In this document: positions 7,852-14,539 of the stretch, piece by piece
Position numbering within the stretch: the first letter of the stretch is position 1
Layout: the number at the start of each line of letters is the position of its first letter
Assembly (NCBI GenBank): GCA_964534175.1
Contig: CAZHNS010000029.1
Location: 1-25,608 of the forward strand
Direction: 5' to 3'
DNA length: 25,608 nt
Source of the DNA: JAFGHJ01 sp964534175
GTDB taxonomy: Bacteria > Hydrothermota > UBA3072
The notes under the pieces: generated by a model
What the model saw: the letters and a program-made list of their open reading frames with translations, nothing else
What the model was told of the DNA's origin: nothing
Database searches by the model: none
Program-made: the position numbers and the translations under genes

Positions 7852-8031
7852 TTAAAGCCTCTTTTTTAGTTCTTCCTCTATTTTATTTATCAGTTTTATA
7901 GCTTCTTCTTTCTTTTCTTTTTCTTCTTTCAATTCTTTGTTTAGTTGTGTATTTTCTTCTTTCAGTTCTTTTAGTGTTTTGATGCAATTCTTTATTATAT
8001 TTGATAGGTAATTTAAGTCTATTTTATTCAT
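7852..8031 (-). CDS. Small coiled-coil protein, probable ZapB-like division factor
   Basis: A 59-residue ORF. Its ATG (8031-8029) overlaps the TGA of pheT (8030-8028) in the classic ATGA arrangement, and its TAA abuts the GTG of zapA. The translation begins MNKIDLNYLSNIIKNCIKTL and continues as a highly charged Glu/Lys heptad coil (LKELKEENTQLNKELKEE, then a KLINKIEEELKKRL end). It has no Cys motif, signal peptide or globular part beyond the coil. In several proteobacterial groups a short coiled coil of the ZapB/TIGR02449 kind is encoded directly before zapA, so this is most likely the ZapA partner. That assignment rests on position, length and coil pattern, because such coils carry little family-specific sequence. 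Confidence 0.75.
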   Translation of the reverse strand: MNKIDLNYLSNIIKNCIKTLKELKEENTQLNKELKEEKEKKEEAIKLINKIEEELKKRL

Positions 8032-10019
8032 TCTCTTAAAATAGCCCCTATACTTTCTAGTTTTTTTGTTATCAATTTGATATCGCCTTCTATTTCATCG
8101 TCTTTGAGTGTCTTTTTTGGATTATAAAACTCAAGACGAATCGTCATTGATTTTTTATCTTTTCCGATTTTGTTGGCGTGATAAACATCTATAAGTTTAA
8201 TACGCGCTTTTTGCTTGGTTGAATGATCCAATAAGGCCTGGATTTCTTTAAAAGGTGTGCTTTTTTCGATTATTATCGAAATATCTCTTTTTAAAGGTGG
8301 AAATACACTTGCTTTCATATAACGTTTTTCTTTTTTTGAATTTATTAGTTTTTTTAAATTGAATTCCAATCCAAAAACGTTTTCTTTGCAAACTTCTTGA
8401 TTGATTAGTCCGAACGAACCGCAAACTTCTCCACCTGAAATTACGTTTAAAGCTCGTTCTTTTATGAATAATTGATTTTTGCAATCTTGAAATGAGTAAT
8501 CTAAGATCTTTATTTCTTCAAGAAAAGCTTCAACCAAACCTTTTATATCGTAAAAATCCACTTTACGGTCATTCTCATACCAATTTTTTAATGTGTATCC
8601 TCCTATAACACCTCCTACGTTTTCCTCTTCCTCTTTTTCATCGGTGAATACTCTTCCGACCTCAAAGATTTGGACGATTTCTTCACCTCGGTTAAGATTT
8701 CTTTTTACATTTTCAAGAAGACCCGGTATAAGGCTATTCCGAAGAATCCCTTTATCACTCCACATGGGATTTTCGAGATAAATAGCGTCTTCTTTTTTTC
8801 CGGAAGCCCAGTATGGTTCTATAAAAGGAATATTTATGGCTTCCCAGAAGCCTAAACGGACCATTGTCTTCTTGATTTCAATAATTTCTTTGTTTTCTAC
8901 CCAAACGGGTTTGCGGTTTGAGTATCTAAACTTGAGTGGTATGTTATTATATCCGGCAAATCTTCCGATTTCCTCAATTAAATCTTCTTCTATTTCTAAG
9001 TCATTCCTGTAAGAAGGTATTGATACTTCTGCTTTGTCTTCACCTTTGCTGTTTACCGTAAATCCTAAATTTTGCAAAAGATTTTTGCTTTTCTCTTTTT
9101 TGATCACCATACCAAGAAGATTATTTACTTTATTGTAAGAAAAAGTAATCTTTTTTGAGGTTTTTGGATTAGGATTTGTATCAATAATCTTTCCCATTAA
9201 TTTTCCGTTTGCGTACTTCTCAAAAAGCCCAGTTGCATAATAAGCAGCATAACCGACCATATGCATGTCGGCTGTTCTCTCAAAGCGGTAAGAAGATTCA
9301 GTCGAGATTTTCAATCTTCTTGAGGCGTTTCTTATTAATGAAGGTTTAAAAAAAGCTGATTCGAGTACGATTCTTTGTGTATTTTCCGATATTCCGGATT
9401 CTAAACCACCCATTATTCCCGCAAGAGCAACTGGTCCTTCATCATCAGCTATAATAAGGTCTTCTTTTGAAAGTTCCTTCTCCGTTTCTTCCAGCGTTGT
9501 TATTTGTTCTCCTTTTTTAGCCCTTCTTACTGTAATCCCTCCCTTGATTTTGTCAAAGTCGAATGCGTGAAGAGGCTGACCTGTTTCCAGTAGAACGTAA
9601 TTTGTAATGTCTACGATATTATTTAAGGGACGAATACCGCACTTTTGCAATCTTTCGACAATTATAGAAGGGGAATTAGCAATCTTTATGTTGTTTAAAG
9701 GGCTTGCGGTGTATCTGGGACAGTCTTCTTTTGATTCAACTGTCACATCGATTTTCTTATTTTGGGTTTCGTCTGTGAACTTATATTCGATACTTTTTTT
9801 AAGTTTTTTTTCAGATTTTGCTGCTATTTCTCTTGCGATTCCTATTACACTTAGCAAATCTCCTCTATTTGGAGTTATATCTATTTTATAGATAGTATCT
9901 CCAGCTGTTTTTTCAACTTCTTCTACCTCTAATCCAATTTTCGATAGAAGGTCAGCAAGTTCGCCTGGGGCGCAATCGATATCAACCCATTCTGATAGCC
10001 AATTATAGTTTACTATCAT
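8028..10019 (-). CDS. pheT: Phenylalanyl-tRNA synthetase beta subunit, lacking the B2 tRNA-binding domain
   Basis: The beta chain of the (alpha-beta)2 PheRS, which charges tRNA-Phe and edits Tyr-tRNA. Present: B1 (MIVNYNWLSEWVDID..GLEVEEVEK), the B3/B4 editing region (RPLNNIVDITNYVLLETGQP, HAFDFDKI, AGIMGGLESGI, ESAFFKPSLIRNASRRL, ESSYRFERTAD), the B5 region, the B6/B7 synthetase-like core (EEDLIEEIGRFAGYNNIP, NPMWSDKGILRNSLIPGLL) and the C-terminal anticodon-binding FDX-ACB domain (FPPLKRDISIII to the end). At about residues 37-42 the sequence passes straight from LEVEEVEK to YKIDITPNRGD. The roughly 110-residue EMAP/OB-like B2 domain inserted there in most bacterial PheT is absent. That explains the 663-residue length against about 790-800. 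It overlaps pheS by 17 bases. Confidence 0.96.
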   Translation of the reverse strand: MIVNYNWLSEWVDIDCAPGELADLLSKIGLEVEEVEKTAGDTIYKIDITPNRGDLLSVIGIAREIAAKSEKKLKKSIEYKFTDETQNKKIDVTVESKEDCPRYTASPLNNIKIANSPSIIVERLQKCGIRPLNNIVDITNYVLLETGQPLHAFDFDKIKGGITVRRAKKGEQITTLEETEKELSKEDLIIADDEGPVALAGIMGGLESGISENTQRIVLESAFFKPSLIRNASRRLKISTESSYRFERTADMHMVGYAAYYATGLFEKYANGKLMGKIIDTNPNPKTSKKITFSYNKVNNLLGMVIKKEKSKNLLQNLGFTVNSKGEDKAEVSIPSYRNDLEIEEDLIEEIGRFAGYNNIPLKFRYSNRKPVWVENKEIIEIKKTMVRLGFWEAINIPFIEPYWASGKKEDAIYLENPMWSDKGILRNSLIPGLLENVKRNLNRGEEIVQIFEVGRVFTDEKEEEENVGGVIGGYTLKNWYENDRKVDFYDIKGLVEAFLEEIKILDYSFQDCKNQLFIKERALNVISGGEVCGSFGLINQEVCKENVFGLEFNLKKLINSKKEKRYMKASVFPPLKRDISIIIEKSTPFKEIQALLDHSTKQKARIKLIDVYHANKIGKDKKSMTIRLEFYNPKKTLKDDEIEGDIKLITKKLESIGAILRE

Positions 10020-11010
10020 CGAATTGCCTTAAAAACTGAAGTTCGTTTTGAAAAAACAATCTAATATCTTCGATATCATATTTCGTCATGGCGATTCTGT
10101 CTACACCCATACCAAATGCAAAACCGTTAAATTCTCCATATCCAAGAGATTTTAAAATGTTTGGGTGCACCATTCCCGCTCCCACTGTCTCGATTTTCCC
10201 TCTTTTCTTACAAACTGAACAACCTTTTCCCTTGCAGAAGGGGCACTCAATCCACATTTCAGCTGAAGGTTCAGTAAAGGGGAAGTAACTTGGAAAAAAT
10301 TCTGTTTTGACATCTTTTCCAAAAATCTTTTTGGCGAATAAATCTAAAGTTCCGAAAAGATCAGCCATCGATATGCCTTTATCTATCCAGAGACCCTCTA
10401 TCTGTGTGAAAGTAGGGGAGTGTATTGGGTCGAAAGTATCTACTCTATAGCATCTCCCGGGTGAAATTATTCTAAGCGGAGGTGAATGCTTTTCTAAAGT
10501 TCTAATCTGCACCGGAGAGGTATGTGTTCTAAGAAGTCTTCCGTCTCTTAAATAAAACGTGTCATGCATATCTCTTGCAGGATGATTTTCGGGAGTATTG
10601 AGTGCTGTAAAATTATAATATTCCGTTTCGATTTCTGGTCCGGTTACTATAGAGAATCCCATCTGAATAAATATTTCTTGAATTTCCTGGGAAAGTATTG
10701 AGAGTGGATGTAGCCCACCCATGTTTGGTTTTCTGCCTGGCAGAGAAAGGTCCATCCATGGAAGTGATTTCTGTTTTGTTATCTCTTCCTTTTTTTCATT
10801 AATTAATGCCGAAAACTCATTTTTTAACACATTTGCAAGTTTCCCGGCTTTCGGGCGTTCTTCTGCAGGCAGGTTACCTATTGAATGCAGTATCTTTGTG
10901 AGTTCTCCCTTTTTTCCCAGGTATTTAATTCTAATCTGTTCGACTTCATCTATAGATGACGCTTTTCGAATCTTAAGCTTTACTTCCTCCCCTAAGGATT
11001 CAAGATCCAT
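10003..11010 (-). CDS. pheS: Phenylalanyl-tRNA synthetase alpha subunit
   Basis: The catalytic alpha chain of PheRS. The N-terminal coiled coil (about 1-85) carries IRIKYLGKKGELTKIL. Class II motifs follow: HPLSILSQEIQEIFIQMGF, HPARDMHDTFYL, LRTHTSPVQIRTL, GRCYRVDTFDPIHSPTFTQIEG, and the C-terminal GFAFGMGVDRIAMTKYDIEDIR. A four-cysteine insert (CPFCKGKGCSVCKKRG) precedes GAGMVHPNIL, as in many bacterial PheS. The reading frame is open further upstream, but the ATG at 11010 gives the family start (MDLESLGEEV). It overlaps the end of rplT by 11 bases and yields 335 residues, the usual size. Confidence 0.96.
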   Translation of the reverse strand: MDLESLGEEVKLKIRKASSIDEVEQIRIKYLGKKGELTKILHSIGNLPAEERPKAGKLANVLKNEFSALINEKKEEITKQKSLPWMDLSLPGRKPNMGGLHPLSILSQEIQEIFIQMGFSIVTGPEIETEYYNFTALNTPENHPARDMHDTFYLRDGRLLRTHTSPVQIRTLEKHSPPLRIISPGRCYRVDTFDPIHSPTFTQIEGLWIDKGISMADLFGTLDLFAKKIFGKDVKTEFFPSYFPFTEPSAEMWIECPFCKGKGCSVCKKRGKIETVGAGMVHPNILKSLGYGEFNGFAFGMGVDRIAMTKYDIEDIRLFFQNELQFLRQFDDSKL

Positions 11011-11362
11011 TGACACTCTCTTTTGCGGTTTTAACAATTTCCGAAAAAACTTCAGGATTTTGTACTGCAATATCAGCAAGAACCTTTCTATTTATCTTAA
11101 TTTTGGATAAAGATAATCCGTGGATTAATTTACTATAAGACATACCATTTTGCCGTGCTGCAGCGTTTATTCTTGCAATCCACAATCTCCTGAAATTTCT
11201 TTTTCTCTTTTTTCTGTCTTTATAAGAGTTAAAAAGAGCTTTCATTACTGCTTGTCTTGCTACTCTATAAGAGTTTTTTCTCTTACTGAAAAAGCCCTTT
11301 GCCCGTTTCAGCACTCTTTTTCGTCGTTTTCTTCTTTGTACTACACTTTTTTGCCTTGACAT
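11000..11362 (-). CDS. rplT: Large ribosomal subunit protein bL20
   Basis: bL20 binds 23S rRNA early in large-subunit assembly. The 120-residue protein has the basic N-terminal helix (RRKRRKRVLKRAKGFFSKRK), YRVARQAVMKALFNSYKDR, the LWIARINAAARQNGMSYSKL motif and an INRKVLADIAVQNPEVF C-terminal domain. The ATG at 11362 follows a GGGAGG site by five bases and lies ten bases after rpmI, in the conserved infC-rpmI-rplT order. In other bacteria bL20 represses this operon through the mRNA; no separate L20 leader is evident here because thrS and infC overlap. Confidence 0.97.
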   Translation of the reverse strand: MSRQKSVVQRRKRRKRVLKRAKGFFSKRKNSYRVARQAVMKALFNSYKDRKKRKRNFRRLWIARINAAARQNGMSYSKLIHGLSLSKIKINRKVLADIAVQNPEVFSEIVKTAKESVNGS

Positions 11363-11372
11363 TAAATCCTCC

Positions 11373-11564
11373 CTAGTGCAGAAGTCTCTTTACTGTTTTT
11401 TTATCTGCTTTTGATATATCGCTTTCTTTTGTCTGGCGGCGGTTGTGCTTTTTATTATGTTTTGATTGTAAGTGGTTCTTGCCAGCCTTTTTAAACTTTA
11501 TTTTCCCTTTTTTAGATACTTTAAATCTCTTTTTAACTGCTCCCTTCGTTTTCAGTTTGGGCAA
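11373..11564 (-). CDS. rpmI: Large ribosomal subunit protein bL35
   Basis: A 63-residue, very basic protein starting MPKLKTKGAVKKRFKVSKKG, the invariant bL35 N-terminus, with a HNRRQTKES segment. The initiation codon is TTG at 11564, fixed by the family N-terminus and by a GGAGG five bases upstream; no ATG is available. Its 5' end overlaps the end of infC by 32 bases, so it is probably translated by coupling. The weak start codon may help set bL35 output relative to IF3. Confidence 0.95.
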   Translation of the reverse strand: MPKLKTKGAVKKRFKVSKKGKIKFKKAGKNHLQSKHNKKHNRRQTKESDISKADKKTVKRLLH

Positions 11565-12081
11565 TGTTTCCTCCTATTGGCATAAGTTGAAATTGAACTC
11601 TATGATTTATCGGTTTTAGTTCTCCCTGTAGTTTTGAAATGTCTCCAGTGTCTTTGATGATTCTATTTGCAAGTTTTTCTGCCAGTTCAGGGTGAACTTT
11701 TTCTCTCCCTCTCATCCAGATTTGAATTCGTACTGGATTTTGTTCATGAAGAAACCGCTTAATATGCCTGAGTTTGGTATCGTAATCATGAGCTTCAATT
11801 TTTGGATAAAATTTCATTTCTTTTAAAGTGTGTTTTTGTCTTTGTCGTTCTTTTCTATGTTTCTTATTTTGCCTGTAAAGATACTTTCCGTAATCCATGA
11901 ATTTGCAAACCGGGGGGTCTTCAGTTGAAGCAACGAGAACCAGATCATACCCTTTGGCTTTTGCTTCTGCAATTGCTTCTTTTGTATCTTTAATTCCTTT
12001 ATTATTTCCATCATCGTCAATAAGCCTCACAGTTTTTGCTCGGATTTCGTGATTTACGTATTTTTTACTGTCTTTTGAAAT
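11533..12081 (-). CDS. infC: Translation initiation factor IF-3, AUU start codon
   Basis: IF3 binds the 30S subunit, blocks 50S joining and rejects non-canonical start codons. The N-domain (VNHEIRAKTVRLIDDDGNNKG) and linker/C-domain (PPVCKFMDYGKYLYRQNKK, KEMKFYPKIEAHDYDTKLRHIKRFL, MRGREKVHPELA) are clear. An ATG/GTG/TTG-only search would start at GTG 12030 and cut off the conserved NxxIRA motif. In-frame upstream, ATT at 12081 follows AAAGGAGGG with five bases between. It gives a 182-residue protein beginning (M)SKDSKKYVNHEIRAKTV, the normal length. AUU is the classical infC start in E. coli and underlies autorepression by IF3. The start lies within thrS (28-base overlap). Confidence 0.92.
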   Translation of the reverse strand: MSKDSKKYVNHEIRAKTVRLIDDDGNNKGIKDTKEAIAEAKAKGYDLVLVASTEDPPVCKFMDYGKYLYRQNKKHRKERQRQKHTLKEMKFYPKIEAHDYDTKLRHIKRFLHEQNPVRIQIWMRGREKVHPELAEKLANRIIKDTGDISKLQGELKPINHRVQFQLMPIGGNIAQTENEGSS

Positions 12082-14009
12082 GACTTCCCTCCTTTTGTTT
12101 TTATTTCTTCTTTAATCTTAGATAAAATATCTTCTACTTTAAAATTACCAATGTCGCCGTCCTTGTGGTTTCTAACTGATACTGTTTTCGCTTCAACTTC
12201 TTTGTTTCCTATTATGAACATATAGGGAATCTTCTTGGTTTCTGCATCTCGAATTTTTCTGGAAAGTTTTTCGTTTCGCCCGTCCAATTCTACCCTTATA
12301 TCGTTGTCTTTTAAGGTGGCAAAAACTTTCTGTGAGAAATCAATTTGTTCATTGGTGATAGGGAGAAGTATTATTTGGGTTGGAGCAAGCCAGGTTGGGA
12401 AATTTCCGTTGTAATGTTCTATTAAACCTCCTACAAATCGTTCAAACGAACCAAATAGTGCTCTATGTACCATGTATATCATATGTTCTTTTCCGTCTTC
12501 GCCTATGTATGTTGCGTTAAATCTGTGCGGCAGGTTAAAATCGAATTGAATCGTAGGACCCTGCCAGCTTCTTCCTATAGCGTCTTTGATTTTTATATCG
12601 ATTTTAGGACCGTAAAATACCGCTTCACCTTCTTCTCTTTTGTATTTTATCTTTCTTTTTTCGAGCGTGACAACTAATGCTTCTTCCGCTTTTACCCATT
12701 CTTTATCGCTTCCTGCGTATTTTTCTTTATGTTCCGGGTCTCTAACAGAAAGAAGTATTTCGAAGTCTTTATAACCAAAGGTTTTTATCATTTCAATAGC
12801 AAAGTCGTAAACTTTCCCAATTTCTTCTTCAATTTGATCTTCAGTGCAGAAAATATGAGCGTCGTCCTGTGTAAATCCCCTGACACGCAACATTCCATGC
12901 AGGGTTCCTGAGCGTTCATATCTGTAGACGGTTCCGAGTTCTGCAAATTTTATCGGGAGGTCACGGTAACTTCGAGTCTCTTTCTTGTAGATCAAAATAT
13001 GATAGGGGCAGTTCATGGGTTTGACTACATATTCTTCGTTGTTCCTCTCAAAAGTATACATATTTTCAAGATAAAAGTCATAATGTCCGGAAGTTTTCCA
13101 TAGATCGGATTTTGCTATATGAGGAGTCCTAACTATTTTGTAACCTCTCTTTAGATGTTCTTTCTTCCAGAAATTCTCCATTTCTTCACGTATAATCGCA
13201 CCGTTTGGATGCCATAGTACGAGTCCCGCTCCGATTTCATCATAGATATCGAATAAATCCAATTGTTTTCCGAGTTTTCTGTGGTCCCTTTCTTTTGCTT
13301 CTTCGTATCTCCGCATGTAATCTTTAAGGAGTTGTTTATCCGGGTACGATATACCGTATATACGCTGCAAGCGCTCTCTTTTTTCGTCTCCTCTCCAGTA
13401 AGAACCGGAAACTGATAACAATTTAAAAGCTTTTACTTTTCCGGTTGAATACAGATGAGGTCCACTGCAAAGGTCGCCAAACTCACCCTGGGAATAAACA
13501 GATACGAGATCGTCTTGGATTCCATCAATAAGTTCAAGCTTGAACTTATTATCGAAGAAGAGCTTTTTTGCTTCTTTTTTACTTATTTTTTTATATTCAA
13601 TCGGTAAATCGCTTTTAATTATTTTTTTCATCTCCTCGGATATTTTTTTTAAATCCTCTTCTGAAAATGGCGTCTCCTTTTCCATGTCATAATAAAAACC
13701 CTCTTCAATTGAAGGTCCGATTGCCAGATTAACTTTATAAAGGCGCTTAATAGCCTGCGCCATTATATGCGAAGTCGTGTGCCAGTAGGCAGAATAAGCC
13801 AATTCATTTTTATAGGGAATTAGTCGGAACTCGCCGCTTTCACTTATTGGAGTGTGAAAGTCAATAAACTTTCCGTTTTTTTCCGCTCCAGCAAACTTAT
13901 TAAAAATAGAAGGATTTTTATCCTTTAATATTTCTTTTAAAGCTGTCCCTTTTTCTACCTCTAAAGCAGAAGACTCTTTATCTATGTAAAGCTTTATCTT
14001 TATTTTCAT
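12054..14009 (-). CDS. thrS: Threonyl-tRNA synthetase
   Basis: Charges tRNA-Thr in the cytosol and edits Ser-tRNA-Thr. Domains in order: TGS (about 1-65); the editing domain with H77TTSH81 and DLCSGPH; the class II core with YEEAKERDHRKLGKQLDLF, VVKPMNCPYHILIYK (zinc cysteine), RYERSGTLHGMLRVRGFTQDDAHIF and the HRALFGSFERF zinc histidine; and a C-terminal anticodon-binding domain with APTQIILLPI, LDGRNEKLSRKIRDAE and PYMFIIGNKE. It is 651 residues, normal for the family. The ATG at 14009 has no Shine-Dalgarno, but a TATAAT sits seven bases upstream. It is 42 bases behind tRNA-Val and is probably co-transcribed with it. Confidence 0.97.
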   Translation of the reverse strand: MKIKIKLYIDKESSALEVEKGTALKEILKDKNPSIFNKFAGAEKNGKFIDFHTPISESGEFRLIPYKNELAYSAYWHTTSHIMAQAIKRLYKVNLAIGPSIEEGFYYDMEKETPFSEEDLKKISEEMKKIIKSDLPIEYKKISKKEAKKLFFDNKFKLELIDGIQDDLVSVYSQGEFGDLCSGPHLYSTGKVKAFKLLSVSGSYWRGDEKRERLQRIYGISYPDKQLLKDYMRRYEEAKERDHRKLGKQLDLFDIYDEIGAGLVLWHPNGAIIREEMENFWKKEHLKRGYKIVRTPHIAKSDLWKTSGHYDFYLENMYTFERNNEEYVVKPMNCPYHILIYKKETRSYRDLPIKFAELGTVYRYERSGTLHGMLRVRGFTQDDAHIFCTEDQIEEEIGKVYDFAIEMIKTFGYKDFEILLSVRDPEHKEKYAGSDKEWVKAEEALVVTLEKRKIKYKREEGEAVFYGPKIDIKIKDAIGRSWQGPTIQFDFNLPHRFNATYIGEDGKEHMIYMVHRALFGSFERFVGGLIEHYNGNFPTWLAPTQIILLPITNEQIDFSQKVFATLKDNDIRVELDGRNEKLSRKIRDAETKKIPYMFIIGNKEVEAKTVSVRNHKDGDIGNFKVEDILSKIKEEIKTKGGKSFQKTVKNT

Positions 14010-14051
14010 ACATCATATTATATAAAAAAACTTAATCTTTTTCTTTAGCAA

Positions 14052-14124
14052 TGGGCGATAGTGGAATTGAACCACTGGCCTTTTGCATGTCACGCAAACG
14101 CTCTAACCCCTGAGCTAATCGCCC
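14052..14124 (-). tRNA. tRNA-Val (anticodon GAC)
   Basis: A complete 73-base cloverleaf on the minus strand. Acceptor stem GGGCGAT/ATCGCCC with discriminator A; D arm GCTC..GAGC; anticodon stem TTTGC/GCAAA around loop GTGACAT (anticodon GAC, reading GUC/GUU); T arm AGTGG-TTCAATT-CCACT. The 3' CCA is not encoded. A strong promoter lies just upstream and thrS follows 42 bases downstream on the same strand. Confidence 0.96.
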
Positions 14125-14139
14125 CTATTTATTTTTTGT

Positions 14140-14168
14140 ATAATAATAAGTATTATCTGTATTGTCAA
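14140..14168 (-). promoter_or_regulatory. Promoter of the tRNA-Val / thrS-xseA operon
   Basis: Minus-strand TTGACA (14168-14163), a 17-base spacer, TATTAT (14145-14140), ending 15 bases before the first base of the tRNA. It is the best sigma70-like match in the window and the only strong one found ahead of the long minus-strand block. Confidence 0.7.
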
Positions 14169-14200
14169 CCTCTTTTGTGATTTTTTGGATACAAAATAAG

Positions 14201-14234
14201 CCACGAGATTACAAAGATTTACACGAGATTATTT
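14201..14234 (-). repeat. Dispersed TTCGTGG-type repeat, copy 2 (inverted)
   Basis: CACGAGATTA occurs twice at 14202-14211 and 14222-14231 (20-base period). On the minus strand this reads ATCTTTGTAATCTCGTGG, nearly identical to 21395-21413 on the plus strand and related to 44-65. Confidence 0.55.
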
Positions 14235-14490
14235 AAACTCTTCCTGAATTTTTTTGTTTTCGCTAAATCCAAATTTCGTATAATTTTAGACTAATTAACA
14301 GTACGAACGCGACGTCCCCGTGTTTTATCCGGATGGAGGAATAGCGATAGGCCAGCGGTTCCCTTATGCCCGGGATCGAACACAATAGTAACAAACGACC
14401 GCTGAATATGTATCTCAGGTAATGAAATAAAGGAGAGGAGAGATATAAAAAAGTGTTGTATTTAAAAAAAAATAAGAGTAAAGCATTACC
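14235..14490. other. Gene-free divergent region upstream of the ASST genes
   Basis: About 250 bases without a supported gene. A GC-richer patch (about 14290-14400, containing GACGTCCCCGTG and ATGCCCGGGATCG) contrasts with the AT-rich flanks. A forward reading there gives roughly 28 open codons and then stops, so it may be a relic. I recognise nothing in it. Confidence 0.35.
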
Positions 14491-14519
14491 TTGACATACA
14501 GTTATTACGTTATTAATAA
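14491..14519 (+). promoter_or_regulatory. Sigma70-type promoter for the first ASST gene
   Basis: TTGACA (14491-14496), a 17-base spacer, then TAATAA (14514-14519), 20 bases before the ATG at 14540 and just upstream of an AAAGGA ribosome site. Confidence 0.5.
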
Positions 14520-14539
14520 TATAAAGGAATTGTAGAGAA

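Noticed and set aside
10003..11079. Longer pheS start giving 23 extra N-terminal residues
   Set aside because: The extension lies inside rplT, has no ribosome site and is absent from the family; the ATG at 11010 gives the standard N-terminus.
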